Shown: positions 1 through 11,574, numbered from the stretch's first letter. The stretch: 64,000 bases of DNA from Nelumbo lutea (GCA_022828595.1 JAKGHH010000008.1:6251728-6315727), one strand, 5' to 3'. The notes: a model not told the origin generated them from the sequence alone. Made by a program: numbers and translations.

Positions 1-149
1 GGTAAATACAGGGGTAAGGATAAATACAAGAGATGAGTGTAATCGGTTGCAACAGTATAGGAGTTTGTTCTTATCTCAAATACTGGGTAACAGATTACAC
101 TAACAACATGGCCAAAACTAAAATTGAGAGTTAAGGTGGCAGTTGACCC

Positions 150-297
150 ATGAATGCCCTTCACAGCTAGACAGCTCTTGTTCTTGTGTTTTTTAGTTTG
201 TTTTCTTTTGTATCGAGCTTTGGCTCATAGTTTTGTTTCCAGGTTAGGTTTCATGCCCCTCCTTTTAGTTGTTAATAAATTAATCTTTTTCTTAAAA
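150..297 (+). mobile_element. possible LINE 3' tail
   Basis: A T-rich, G/T-biased stretch ending in a TTAATAAATTAATC-like run followed by A-rich sequence resembles the 3' untranslated tail of plant non-LTR retrotransposons. No reverse transcriptase or RNase H coding sequence is visible to the left, so this rests on texture alone. Confidence 0.22.
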
Positions 298-1153
298 GAC
301 AAAATCTAGAATGCTTCACAAACAAAATCACCCAATTCTTTCTTTTTGTTTCAAAAGTAGGCAATAAAGGTTGAATGAGTCTTCCGGTGAGAATGTGCAA
401 AGATAACAATCTTACAGTGGTGAATTTAATTATATTTAATTAAGTTTAATCAATGTTCTAAGATTGTAATTTCTTTTCGTGGCAGCTCCAACCATTGTTG
501 CTTACTCTACAAAGGAGATTTTATTTGTATAATATATACTATTTATTTATAATATCTCTACAAGCTGCATAGATCAATTTTTTTTTTCTGCACCTTCATT
601 ATTGAGACTCTTCCTCTCTTTCTTTTTTCTTTTTTGTGGGTTGGTTTGCTTGGGGAAGGGGTGGCCGGATTAAGCAGGTATATCTAACATGTTTTAGATA
701 ATAATGTATTTATTTATGTCATTTTAAATACCTTTGTTTACTTAGTTTGTAAGTGTTAACATTATGGCACATAATGATTTTTCTTAATTTTTTAATCAAA
801 ATTTCCATTCATTTTACAACCCCATGTTCATGGCATAAGCAAATTGACCCAACTGCTTGGAGGAGTGGCCATTCATTAAATAGCTCCTGTGTTAAAGGTC
901 TTGTGTGTGAAAACGATGGGGTATTATTGGATTATTAGGGGCTATATATGACTTGAAGGAGTAATACAACTCTACCAATTTGGAAAAGAAATATATAAAG
1001 TAAAGAAGAAATGGTTATAATGAACATTTTTCAGTTATTTTTGGCCTTGAAGATCATATCTGGCTAAATTTAATCATGGGATGTCCTCTTTTATGGGATG
1101 TTTTCCCTCCAGCTACATCAAGGCTCATTTCTTTTCTATTTATGTTTTGGCTC

Positions 1154-1178
1154 AGAGAGAGAGAGAGAGAGAGAGAGG
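1154..1178. repeat. (GA)n microsatellite
   Basis: Uninterrupted GA dinucleotide run of about 12 units in intergenic DNA. Confidence 0.95.
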
Positions 1179-2471
1179 AACAAATAAATGAATGAACAAT
1201 AAAGAGAAAATAGCTAGAGGAGAGATAATGTTAATGGAGAGGGAGAGTAGGACCATGGAAGGGGAATCCTGCAAAAGGAAGATTAGATCACGCGGCGAGT
1301 TTGTTAGGCTTCTCACATGATTCACGAATCCAACAGCTTTCCTTTTCCACACAAATAGTGACAAAACACCCCCCTCCCTCCCTCCCTTTAAGGATTACTT
1401 GTCCTCATTGTACTTTTACACTTTTGTCCCTTACCCAACTACATCGTCTCATACCTCTCCTTACTAATTAAACATGGTTATTACTTTGTTAAATGGTTTT
1501 AACTTTTAAGTTGAATAAACATGGTTTATCTATACTTAAAATTATTACAAACATCAGCACTCTCAAGTGTTGTGAGTTTCGTAAAGCAGAAAAACATCAA
1601 ATTTGATGTTTATTAAACCACCCATAACATGGAATTTCATGTAATGTGTTTTTATGGCTGTTTTTGACTTAAGACTATCTCTGATCAAAAGACAAGATTG
1701 ACAATTAAACTAAAGAAGTTGATATGGCACTGATGTGATTATACTTCTACTTATTGATAAGCCAATGGTACAAACAGCCCTTAAGTTGCTTACATCAACG
1801 TGTTCATTGCTGACCACCAATTGAACTGGTGAACAGTGATGTGATTACAATTTTTAGGTCCAAAGTTAATTTCTAACCTACCATATTACAAAAGACCACT
1901 GAATTTATCAACACCCCATTTACCGGGTTACTAAATTTTGCATTATTTTGTTATTTTTTAATTTGTTAATTATCATGATATATAATATCATGGGTTAATC
2001 TATTTACCCAAATGGCTGAACCAGTGATCCATGCACATAGAGGGAAAAACCATTCAGCCTCAGCTAGGGCTGGGGTTTAAAACATTGGGTTGTCCTTATT
2101 TCAATTAAAATCGAGTATTTAGCATTCCTCTATATATCATGTGAATGCTAGAGATTTTCCACTGCTTTAATTAATAAGCAGGGTTTGTCTTGGGGTCTTT
2201 AATTTGTATCAACTCAAGGTGGGTTTTTACTTTGCATTTTAGTGAATAATAAGCTATCTAAGTACATTAATTACATGCTCTTTTAAGGACTGAATGGCTT
2301 TTTCAGACAAAACAATAATAAACCATTCAGTTCAACCACTTTAACTATTATAGGATGGAATGGACCCTTAACCATCTGCTTTAAAAATTCAACATTTTCA
2401 TAGGGATTTGGGGTTTGAGCCTTTGAAGGATAGGGCACCCAATTATTCATGTTCTTTAATTAGCTCATTTT

Positions 2472-2496
2472 ATCATCATCATCATCATCATCATCA
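2472..2496. repeat. (ATC)n microsatellite
   Basis: About eight ATC/CAT units, read as a histidine run in one frame. No gene is supported around it. Confidence 0.95.
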
Positions 2497-2989
2497 CCAA
2501 CATCAGAAGCATCATTATTTAAGTCTTGTCCCAACCACCATTATATTTTTCTCAATGTTATATCCATTGATAATTAAATCATTTCTTATTATTACCACCT
2601 AAATGTGAAAATTTGACAAAAGTTTTAGTATCAACTACCTGACACCAACCCTCCTCCTTTAGCTAATTTGCCTAACAAAAGAATTTATATTTGAAGATAA
2701 TTAGGATAATCCCACAAATCTATCTAAACTATTGCCTTATATATTGATGATTAGTATCTTGAGACAAGAACACCGTGGTCGACGGATAAAGTTGTCATTT
2801 CCTAAAGGGAAAAGGGCATTGTAATAATCAAACTAGCTAGCTAATGCCCAAAATCTCCAACCAACTAAAACTTTTTTCCTGATTTCCTGTTTTAGATAGC
2901 AGACAAACATCCCCCAGACACTTACGTATATAAATATAAACAAATAATAAGGGTATCTCAGTCATCCAATTACAGTCTCAGAGGCGAAT

Positions 2990-3000
2990 TAATATAAAGG
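2990..3000 (+). promoter_or_regulatory. TATA box of the PYL2-like gene
   Basis: AATATAAAGG lies about 270 bp before the start codon. A start site 25-35 bp downstream would give a leader of about 235-240 nt, which begins with a C/T-rich stretch. Confidence 0.6.
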
Positions 3001-3140
3001 GATCTCTTTCCCCCCGACTGAACACAGGAAGCTAGCCACCGTTCTCTCTCAAGTCTCAAACACGAGCACGACTGCACGAGCAGAGCACCAAATAAGGAGA
3101 AAAGGGAAAAGACTAGCGATTTTCCTTCCATCTTCCTCTC

Positions 3141-3185
3141 ATGGGATCCCGTTTTTCATGCTTCATCGTCTTCTTCAATCACTGA
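3141..3185 (+). promoter_or_regulatory. uORF 1 in the PYL2-like leader (14 codons)
   Basis: ATG GGA TCC CGT... to TGA encodes the 14-residue peptide MGSRFSCFIVFFNH. It lies wholly inside the predicted leader, about 78 nt before the main ATG, and is out of frame with it (offset 122). It could lower translation of the receptor; this is inferred from position only. Confidence 0.55.
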
Positions 3186-3190
3186 ATTGA
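3158..3190 (+). promoter_or_regulatory. uORF 2 in the PYL2-like leader (10 codons)
   Basis: A second upstream ATG starts inside uORF 1 in another frame and encodes MLHRLLQSLN before TGA. A ribosome that skips the first uORF ATG can therefore meet another before the main start. Confidence 0.5.
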
Positions 3191-3262
3191 AGCTCCACCC
3201 CTGAGCACGTGTCTGAGGAGTAGTGACGCTTAGAGCTAGCGCTATCGCTAAACGCGTTGACA

Positions 3263-3856
3263 ATGGAAGAAGCAGCCAACCAGATGATCAACGCAAAAGG
3301 TCTCACCCCAGAAGAATTTGTGGACCTTGAGTCTGTCATTCGTACGTATCACACGTTTCAGAGTTCCCCCAATACGTGCACATCCCTCATAACACAAAGG
3401 ATCGATGCTCCCCTCGGCATGGTCTGGCCTCTGGTGCGAAGCTTCGACAGTCCTCAGAGGTACAAGCACTTCATCAAGAGCTGCAAAATGAAGGGCGATG
3501 GAGGTGTTGGGAGTATCAGAGAAGTCAGTGTTATTTCTGGGCTTCCGGCTTCCACCAGCATTGAGAGGTTAGAGATTTTGGATGAAGAGAAGCATATCTT
3601 GAGCTTCCGTGTTGTGGGAGGTGAGCACAGGCTCAACAACTATCGCTCCGTCACTTCGGTTAACCAGTTTGTTTGCAAGGAAGGGAAGGCCTATACGATT
3701 GTGTTGGAGTCTTATATCGTCGACATACCGGAGGGCAACACCGGCGACGATACCAAGATGTTCGTAGACACTGTTGTGAAGTTGAATCTGCAGAAACTTG
3801 CCGCTATTGCCATGGCTTCTCTTCAGGGACGACGACATGACGATTCATGCTGCTAG
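3263..3856 (+). CDS. PYL2: PYR/PYL/RCAR abscisic acid receptor, PYL2-like
   Basis: Intronless gene for a 197-residue soluble START/Bet v 1-fold receptor. Known role of the family: it binds ABA in cytosol and nucleus, closes its gate loop, and inhibits clade A PP2C phosphatases so that SnRK2 kinases become active. Visible hallmarks are gate loop SGLPAS at residues 92-97, latch GGEHRL at 119-124, Lys68 in YKHF (equivalent to PYR1 Lys59, which holds the ABA carboxylate), the ESYxVDxPEGN strand-loop at 149-159, and C-terminal helix KMFVDTVVKLNLQKL at 165-179. The sequence is closest in my reading to Arabidopsis PYL2 (TCTSLITQRI, RYKHF, VGSxREVxVISGLPASTS). The open frame runs 6 bp further upstream to a TTG, but ATG at 3263 is the first plausible start. 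The tail ends CC and is unconserved. All diagnostic residues are intact, so it should be functional. Confidence 0.95.
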   Translation: MEEAANQMINAKGLTPEEFVDLESVIRTYHTFQSSPNTCTSLITQRIDAPLGMVWPLVRSFDSPQRYKHFIKSCKMKGDGGVGSIREVSVISGLPASTSIERLEILDEEKHILSFRVVGGEHRLNNYRSVTSVNQFVCKEGKAYTIVLESYIVDIPEGNTGDDTKMFVDTVVKLNLQKLAAIAMASLQGRRHDDSCC

Positions 3857-4500
3857 CATGCTACTACAGTACTACTACTCATCCTAGCTACTACTCCTAT
3901 TCCTTCCTATATGACCGATTGATGATGCATGACTACAACAATATGACGAGAACATTGGAGTATAGTTTGTGGGTGATGATGGGTCATCAGTCATGGCTTA
4001 GTTTAGTCCAAGTTTTATTTTATTTTATTTCTTTTATAATAATATTTTATAGGTTGGGAAGATTTATTATTGGTTAATATTTGTTCCAGTTTCAGAAGGG
4101 ACAAGCAATGCAGAGAGCTTTACAGTTCCAAGTAAGATTGGTTTGTCGTCGTATAATTTAGTTTCGGTGGTGTCTGATCAGTTTTAGTTTTCTTCTTCTC
4201 GTCTTGTCTAGCTTCAATGGGAAATGAATCAATGATCAAAATCATCAATATGTTCTAAATACAAAGACTATAACAAAGCTTAATCAATTAATGGGGAAGG
4301 GGAACAATATAATCAGCATTAAGCAATGTTTGGAGTTCCTCATACGATAATACGTACCATCTTATCATCCACTGGAATTGCTTATTTGAAAGAAAGTCTA
4401 AGTCCATATTTGATACTCACTTGATTCAGCCCTTTTCTGAATGCCTTGGGTTTGACAAGCAGTCTCTATCTCAATTCTCAAAGGCAGGAATAAAGAGAAG
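3857..4500. other. 3' region of the PYL2-like gene
   Basis: AT-rich downstream sequence with AATAAT/ATTTTATA-like motifs around 4035-4052 that could serve polyadenylation. No ORF with protein character. Confidence 0.4.
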
Positions 4501-5579
4501 AAAAGCTTAGGAGACATGTGAGCTAGCCACTAGCTAGCCATCTCTGGGGCTTGTGATGAAGAAGCTTCATCTAATTCTTTCCGCTTCAAATTCTTAAATC
4601 TTAACCACGATTTTTATAAAAATTCAATGTCTGAGTTGGCTCCACAGGGACCAAGCAATCAGGGCGATGACCTAGCTGACACCTGTTAACTGTTAGCACG
4701 AGTTTTTCCTTCTTTTGGTGGATAAACTGTTGACACAAGTTGGATCTATGATCTATCCCATACTGCAACGGCGTAATGTAGCCCCTAGGATGTAGTCACC
4801 ATTATTACTCAATTCTGTGGGATATATCATATATGGTATCTAAGGCTCCGTGTGAACAAGCTTTTGCTGTAAGAAGCAAAAACCATGCTAAAACCTAAAA
4901 GTGTTTTGAACGTTTGGTTAAAGTTGCTTTTAAAAACATGATAACCCAAAAAAAAAAAAAAAAAGCAGAAAGACTAGGGGCATGTGCTTTTGGACTTGAA
5001 ACGAATGGGATCCTAAACATGACTGTTTGAGAATTGAGAGCATGAGCGTCTGTCTCTCAGTATGGGCTCATAAGGCCCATAACATGGCAGAGGCCAGAGG
5101 GGATTAAGACTATGTGAGTGGCACTAGAGATAATTAAATCCGTCCAACATCGATTTGAGGCTTGCTCCATGTGCTATGTCTCAATCATTTATCAAATTGC
5201 TACAATTGTGCCAGAGCAAAACTGTAATTTATTAGAAGCTTATCAGTATAGCTGGCCATTGTCAGATCTTCGGGCCCAGCCCAGTTACTGAACTTTGTTA
5301 GGCATCAAGCTTTTGCAGCATTTTAATTTTAATTACGCTGCACCAAGTAAGTAGGTAGTCCAGTTGTCTTACCCAATTCGGGCCTAAAAGAGGCCCAATT
5401 AAAGCTATTCACAATATTCAGGCAGCCCACCGGCCTCACCCTATGTCTACTTGGAATACTTCTTACAAGGGGTTTACTAGTTACTACTAGAGAGTGAATA
5501 TCCTCACAAAATCCGTCCTATCCTTTTACAGACGTGTGTTAAGAATATTTCCATATGAATAGAAACAAATTAAAATGTG

Positions 5580-5652
5580 AAGATGTTCCCAATGCACGGT
5601 TGCAAGGGCTGCGAGGGCAACTACAGCAACCACAGCCGTGCATTGGGAATTC
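5580..5652. mobile_element. miniature fold-back element (GTTCCCAATGCAC family)
   Basis: An inverted repeat in which GATGTTCCCAATGCACGG is answered by CCGTGCATTGGGAATTC about 45 bp on, with a short GC-rich spacer. The same arm motif, with substitutions, recurs at ten or so other places in the window, so this is one copy of a small dispersed family. No coding capacity and no clear target duplication. Confidence 0.6.
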
Positions 5653-6076
5653 TTATTACTCTATAAATTGTTGTATTCCCCAGGAGGCAGAAAAAGGGCA
5701 AAACAACTATTTTCCATCAGAATGTTTAGTGGTAGGTTTATAGAAGATAGCAAAATTTAATGTCCATAATTATTTTATTTATTAAATTACTTTTAGTAAA
5801 ATAAGACAGTTTTAGGTAAGGTTCCAAATATCCATACACCCAACCCATATACACTGGAACTGGTGTTTCAATACTTTGAACCTTGCACTTTTTTTTTTAT
5901 TGTTTTTTAGTTATATTTTTCAAAATTTTACAGGGGCTATTTTTATATTATGTAATTATTAAAAGTGTTTCTTAAAAGTATCTCGAATAGATAAATCAAT
6001 AAAAGATACAATATGATATGTTCCATAAATAAAAGATGCATGGTGTATGATATCGAAAGTTTGAACCTTAAATATA

Positions 6077-6337
6077 TAAGGGTGCTTATAAAAAACCAAA
6101 AAAACTGAATTAAATCGAGCAAATCAAATCAAAATATGTGATTAACCGAACCGACCAATATATGTATTTATATGTATATTATATGTTATATATTTAATAT
6201 ATTTCACATATATTATATTTATAATAATAAATATATAATATATATTATATATAAGATATAGAAAACCCGGTAGAACCAGTTCGATTTTATAAAATAAAAC
6301 CCTCATAATTTGATTAACTGAAATGTGAGCACTCATA
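6077..6337. mobile_element. degenerate element with TAAGGGTGCTTA-like ends
   Basis: The left end TAAGGGTGCTTA and right end TGAGCACTCATA are imperfect inverted repeats. The interior is a low-complexity ACCGAACC and AT-rich tract, similar in style to the TAGGGGTG elements elsewhere here. The flanking 8 bp do not match convincingly, so membership is uncertain. Confidence 0.35.
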
Positions 6338-6750
6338 CTTGAATATACGTTTATAATTTTTTATTTAATAAAAAGAAAGCACCCACTTAAGAGATGAAGT
6401 ACACTGTGACAAGACAAAATCAGCGTCACATTTCTTGTTTTTACCGGAACAGAATATGGTTTAGGGTATCAAGATTTAAATAACACAACATAATGAAATT
6501 TATACATTTAGATAAGTACATAGTAGAGCTTTCACTTTCAGAGAAAGTTATCGCCTAATAATAATTGCAGCCAAAATTAAATAAGCAATGTTAGGTTATA
6601 TAATAGGTACAAAACAAAAGTAGATTGCAGGAAGAAAATTAAATTGACACCACAGACCAGGAGCAGAGCAGGCACAGAGCCCTTTGATGCCGTACACCTA
6701 AGGTGTGTCTTTATTAATATGAAACCATGAATTATTTTGGTTGTTCTCTG

Positions 6751-6773
6751 ATTCTCTCTCTCTCTCTCTCTCG
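6751..6773. repeat. (CT)n microsatellite
   Basis: About eleven uninterrupted CT units. Confidence 0.95.
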
Positions 6774-7286
6774 TATAAAGACAATAGCTTCCTGCTCATT
6801 TCACATTCCGATGGGCTGCCTCGGTAGTTCAAAATTATTTCTCAACCTCTATCCACATTTAGCCTTCCAATTCCAGGGGCCATAGAATGGAACCTATTAA
6901 GCTATCTATGGCTTCAACTGGGTTCACTAGCATCTTTTCTTTTCTCTTTTAGGCTCAGACCACCTAAACCCTTAAGAAAAGCTGGAGTCGTTGGTGCCCA
7001 ATTGGGTTTCTGTATAATAGTGTCCTTTCGTTGGTTCCATTTCAGATATACAAGAGTTTTATAATTAATAATAGAGTGGTGGTATTCACAGTGAGGGTGC
7101 ATGCTTGTTCATGGGGAATTGGATAAAGATTCGCATCACAATTTACTGTATTTACTATTCTCTCTACATTCTTTTTAACTATTTCCCATGCATACACTCG
7201 TTTTGTCCCTTCACAATTCTTCTCTTATTTAAAGTGTCTGTTTGGGAGGGCCTAATTTTGATTCAGCTACTTTGAACAAGGCTAGC

Positions 7287-8162
7287 TAGGGGTGCAACTT
7301 AGGCGGATCGTGATTTACATGGACAGGGTTTGGATTTTGGTCTTCGGATTAGGTTTGGCCCCAATATTTGGGTTTTTTATTTTTTATTTTGGCCAAACCC
7401 GGGCCTAGTCCTTAGGTAGCTCAAATCCAGCCCGAGCCCAGCCCAACTATATATAGAATGTGTTCATTTACCAACCCGAGCCCAACCTGAGTGCATCAAA
7501 TTACAGTGTGGACTGGGCTCGGGTTGGGAAGGTCGGGCTCGGGCCTTAAGACTAAATTTTAGTGTCGAGCCTGGGTTGACAATAAACTCAGCCCAACTAT
7601 ATATAAAGTGGGTTCATTTACCAACCCAAGCCCAACCTGAGTCCATCAAATTACAGTGTGGGCTGGGCTTGGGTTGGGAAGGTCGGGCTCGGGCCTTAAG
7701 CCCAAATTTTAGGGTATAAAGTGGGTTCATTTACCAACATGAGCCCAACCTAAGTGCATCAAATTACAATGTGGGCTGGGCTCGGGTTGGAAAGGTTGGG
7801 CTCGAGCCTTAAGCACAAATTTTAGTGTCGAACCTGGGTTGACCATAAACCCAACCCAACTATATATAAAGTGGGATCATTTACCAACCCGAGCCCAACC
7901 AGTGTGGGCTGGGCTTGGGTTGGGAAGATTGGGCTCGAGCCTTAAGCCCAAATTTTAGTGTCGAGCCTGGGTTGACCATAAACCCAGCCCAATTATATAT
8001 AAAGTGGGTTCATTTACCAACCCGAGCCCAACTTGAATGCATAAATTATAGTGTGGGCTGGGCTCGAGTTGGGAAGGTCGGGCTTGGGCCTTAAGCTCAA
8101 ATTTTAGTGTTGAGCCTAGGTTGACCATAAACCTAGCCCAACCTGCTTGGCTTGCACCCCTA
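7287..8162. mobile_element. non-autonomous hAT-type element, TAGGGGTGCAA termini
   Basis: The left end TAGGGGTGCAA is matched by the right end TTGCACCCCTA. Immediate flanks are AGGCTAGC (7279-7286) and AAGCTAGC (8163-8170), an 8-bp direct repeat with one G/A change. An 8-bp duplication with YAGGG-type ends is typical of the hAT superfamily. No transposase frame is present. The interior is almost entirely degenerate repeats of GGGCTGGGCTCGGGTTGGG and its complement. Confidence 0.7.
7436..8145. repeat. tandem repeats inside the 7.3-8.2 kb element
   Basis: Five diverged copies of a unit containing ACCAACCCGAGCCCAACC, a CATCAAATTACAGTGTGGGC-like stretch, a GGTCGGGCTCGGGCC stretch and TTAAGCCCAAATTTTAG. 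The first motif recurs near 7469, 7620, 7733, 7883 and 8018, so the period varies from about 113 to 151 bp through internal deletions. Confidence 0.85.
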
Positions 8163-8210
8163 AAGCTAGCCAAAAGTCACACCATAAAAAAGCCCTTCCA
8201 AACGAACACT

Positions 8211-9474
8211 TCTCCCCTTGAGAATGGGACAAAACCTTGTTAAGCTCAAGCTTAGTTGAACAAGGGGGCTCTTGCTGTTGGGGCTGAATACCATGCCGAA
8301 TGTACTTGGGTAGGCCTACATATTTACCAATGAGCTATTGTTGAATCATCAGTTTCAAGCTTAGTTGAACAAGGGGGCTCTCTCTATTGGTTCCGTTTCT
8401 TTGTTTTAGACTATTTCTTTCAAATTTATATTTTTCTCTTATGGTCCATTTGTTTGCCAATAAATAGTGGGATGAAAAAGGAAAATTTTATTTTCTCATT
8501 TTTAGTAACTATGCTTGTTTGTTGAGACCCACTATCCTATAGAATCTACTTCTACCATTTGGTTGGTGAAAGTTGGCAGATCTGCAAGTTTATGTTGTTA
8601 GGACAAATAAATCATGAAAAAATTAAATGTTAGATCTGTAACAAAACACTTTTGCTTTAGTAGATCTATACAATGAACAAGGGTTTATAGCAACAAAAAT
8701 AAATAAATAAAAGGGTTGTAGATCTAGCAACCCAATAGCAAAGGATTAGCAAATGGAGAGGATATGGGAAGAAGATGAGGACGAAAACTGACATTCGTAG
8801 AAGATTAGGATGAGAACTCTTGTCTCAAGAGAGGAACCTGTATTCCTTGTCCGCTAAGCACCTGAAACACATGGAAGGAAAACGTTCTTGATAAAAAATG
8901 CAAAAAAAAAAAAAAACACATGAATGATGTGTTACATGGAATCCTATCTCCTTGCCGTCTAAGAAGACAAAGACAAGGTAACCTTCGCGGGAGAAGACAA
9001 AGACAATATCCTGTCTCCTTGTCGTCTGAGATTTGAGATCGAAGTTGATGGAGGAAGAGAAGGGTATTCTTGGTGGGACAAAACACCAAATAGCATGAAA
9101 GGGGATGTGAATACTTATCGGAAGTTGTAAACCTCACCAAAGATGAAAAATAAGGTGGTTGAATCAGATCATTATAGAGGTGGGAGATGAGAACATCCAC
9201 CCATGACAAAATTTTTTCACACTCGTCGCACAACTTTTGTTTCTCACCGAGGTCACACTTATTTGGTGAGACCCCACGTCCCTTATTTTGACAATACTAA
9301 TCCCATCTCATCGCATCATATCTCTCAAAACAAATATGAGAGAAAAGGAATATTCGACGAATATTCATATTTTCTCATCCACATCGCATGAATCAAATGG
9401 ACTGTCATGTCTATCAAAACCTAACACATAGAGAGAGGATCTATTGTTTTTTATACATTTAACTCTTAGACATT
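8211..9474. other. intergenic DNA, nothing recognised
   Basis: AT-rich sequence with a short direct repeat (AAGCTTAGTTGAACAAGGGGGCTC at about 8247 and 8357). A 142-codon minus frame at 8805-9233 has no recognisable domain and crosses a poly-A tract. I call no gene. Confidence 0.5.
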
Positions 9475-9477
9475 TAA

Positions 9478-10105
9478 GGTCCATTTGGTTCATAGTTGGA
9501 ATCAGAATTGGAATTGGAATTTCTTATTTTCCCTGCCTATTTGGTTTAGATAGCAATTAGATTCAGATTCCAATTAATGTTGGTTGGTTCATCTGAAAGT
9601 GAGAATTGGAATCAACTAGGATTGCAATTTTGTTTATGATAAAGAACTTAAAATTTTGTTTTTTTTTTATTTTTTAAATAGATACAGAATTTAATATTTA
9701 GTTCACCTATAAAGACTTGAAAAAAGGAAAAAAAAAGGTTTAGCCAAAGTTATAGAAATCGTTGGCATTTTCCCCACTGGAGTTGCAAGGTTGGGCCCTT
9801 GGGGAGGAGTTCAAATCAGCCCCCCACAACGTCCCATAGCACATTCCTGTCGTGTATTGGGAACATTTCTAGATGATGATATCCTCATTCTAGTTCTATC
9901 ATCGAGAGATGTTTTCAATACACGATGGGGATGTTAATGGGATGTTGTGGGGCACAGTCTTGTGGGGGTGCTTTGATCTTGTTGGGGAGAGGGGCGACAT
10001 ATAGGGATTTCATTTTTTTTTTTTTTTGGGGGGGGGGGGAGGGGGGAATGGTCATTCCATCAAATGAGAGAATCCCAATACCGGAATGGATATTGGGTTC
10101 CAATT
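9478..10105. mobile_element. Tourist-like element with a nested fold-back
   Basis: It starts at TAA|GGTCCATTTGGTTC and continues with repeated GGAATTGGAATT motifs. The reverse complement of this terminus is found at 60328, so at least two relatives exist here. Its right terminus is not clear. A fold-back of the GTTCCCAATGCAC family sits inside it at about 9800-9965. Confidence 0.4.
9800..9965. mobile_element. fold-back element (GTTCCCAATGCAC family)
   Basis: CCCCACAACGTCCCAT...GTGTATTGGGAACATTTCTAG faces CGAGAGATGTTTTCAATACACGATGGGG...GGGATGTTGTGGGG. The arms are roughly 60-70 bp and imperfect, making this the longest-armed copy of the family in the window. Confidence 0.6.
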
Positions 10106-10117
10106 CTTTGTCATTTA

Positions 10118-10663
10118 AGTCATGTTTGGCTCATTGCTCTGAACCTCATTTTTTTTAATTCATGCTCATTCGAGCAAGAATGGGCAAGAATGAATAACAT
10201 TAGAGAGTTTTGCTACAAACTTCTTCTCACAGGCATCAATCTTTTCAGAATGAAAAATTAGTCCATAGCATAAAATTCGAGGTAGCTTACAACATGAAAA
10301 ATAATCATGCCCCATCTTGTTCATTTTCATTCTTTAAAGAAAACCCTATGCCAATGGCCATAAAAATGCTGGCTTAGGTCCACAAAACCACCACCATAAA
10401 TGTTTATCAGTGGATTGCCATGGAAAATTATGCCAACGGGCATTGATCACTGGCCATCCACTAGTAAAAACTATTCTATATCATTTTTTTTTAAGACTGA
10501 AAATGAGCAACTTAAGGAGCTTGTCCATTTGAAAAGAATTCAATTTTTAGGAAAAAAAATATTTGATTCATAGCAATATTTTCTGAATCTACCCATTTTT
10601 ATCCATTTTAGAATTTCAGCTTAGGTAAGAATGAGACAAATGAGAGTTGAACCAAACATGGCT
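10118..10663 (-). mobile_element. Tourist-like MITE A, copy 1
   Basis: Termini AGTCATGTTTGG and CCAAACATGGCT are inverted, flanked by TTA at 10115-10117 and 10664-10666, the 3-bp duplication expected for PIF/Harbinger-type MITEs. The inner sequence next to the right end (GGTTCAACTCTCAT on the minus strand, then TTCTAAAATGGA and AAAAATGGGTAGA) matches the left end of the copy at 22973-23627, inserted in the opposite orientation. Confidence 0.75.
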
Positions 10664-10764
10664 TTAGATTTTGAATATAGACCCTATTCCCATAAAACAA
10701 ATGGACCCTTACACATCTCTTTTATAAATGCATTACTACTAGTTAGATTGTTTAGTGAGAAAAC

Positions 10765-11000
10765 TGTAAATCAAGATTCAAAGTATCAACATGTATCAAC
10801 CTATATCGGCCGATGTGTATTGTGCCAATGGCTTCCTGATACGCACCTACAGGGGTTGTATTGAGTCAGCCACTAGTTCAGAAGGTAAGTGGGCCTTAAA
10901 TCGGCCCCTCTAAACCAATTTCAAAAAAATAAGTAAAACATAAAAAAAAAAGCATCGACACATGCCGATACACCCTACTGTGTTGATATTTAGAACCTCG
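10765..11000. mobile_element. fold-back with CGGCCGATGTGTAT arms
   Basis: AAAGTATCAACATGTATC...ATATCGGCCGATGTGTAT faces CACATGCCGATACACC...GTGTTGATATTTAGAACC. It is an imperfect inverted repeat with no coding capacity; the class is unknown. Confidence 0.45.
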
Positions 11001-11574
11001 GTGGAAACGACAAGGAAGCTTTCATATGGCAACTTAAATTTTCAGGTGGAAACTCTTCTTCCTAGTTGTCTTTTAAATTAAAATTTTCAAATGTTTTAGT
11101 GGGAAAACTATTATTAGTTATGGGTCTAATGTGAATAAGGAAGTGAAAATGTGATCAATATGGATGGATGGAGAGAATCTTCTGTTGTATGGATTGTTTG
11201 GATTTAACACTGGCGTTATTTTTTTGTTTTCATTTTGGTAGAGAGAATTTATAAACTTAGCTTAATTTCACTTATTTAAAATTGGCTTTATATTACTATT
11301 TTTATTTTATTTTATTGAATAACTTAATAAGCTCAACTCAACCCACCATTTACAGAATGATATGGGCACACCTCACTTTTTACAAAGCACCCGTTTGAAA
11401 GGAGGACATTCACACAGTGGCTTCTGGCGCATTTTATGAATTGAGAAACCCAAAACACCATGAAGTTGTATATTTTATTAAAATTTAGAAAGTCAGAGTT
11501 ATATTTGCAGGAATCACAAAATCCATTTTCCCATAAAAATTATCTCTCCTAATTTCTTCAAAGCAATTTAATCT

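Larger units (their letters stand above)
300..2985. other. AT-rich intergenic DNA
   Basis: No open frame here has recognisable protein character. The stretch holds simple repeats, a C-rich run near 1370-1387, and AT-rich single-copy-looking sequence. Its last few hundred bases are the upstream region of the ABA receptor gene. Confidence 0.6.
4501..7228. other. intergenic repeats and AT-rich DNA
   Basis: No supportable gene. It contains a 16-18 base poly-A at about 4949, the small fold-back at 5583-5650, a degenerate AT-rich repeat at 6077-6337 and a CT microsatellite. Confidence 0.55.
7233..8210. mobile_element. Tourist-like MITE split by a hAT-type insertion
   Basis: The outer ends AGTGTCTGTTTGGGAGGGC (7233) and GCCCTTCCAAACGAACACT (ending 8210) are a terminal inverted repeat with one indel and a few mismatches. 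Inside it the arms GGCTAGC / GCTAGCC face each other across the inserted element at 7287-8162. The GTTTGG-type terminus suggests Tourist/PIF-Harbinger. The left flank has a TAA but the right does not, so the target duplication is unconfirmed. Confidence 0.55.

Noticed and set aside
7287..8162. TA dinucleotide target duplication (Stowaway/mariner reading) for TAGGGGTG elements
   Set aside because: TA lies at both ends, but the flanking 8-bp repeats at four loci, one perfect, place the TA inside the terminal repeat and favour hAT.
7955..8173. 72-codon minus frame
   Set aside because: Translation of the GGGTTGGG repeats of the hAT-type element.
8805..9233. 142-codon minus-strand open frame
   Set aside because: It crosses a poly-A tract read as Phe and has no family resemblance.
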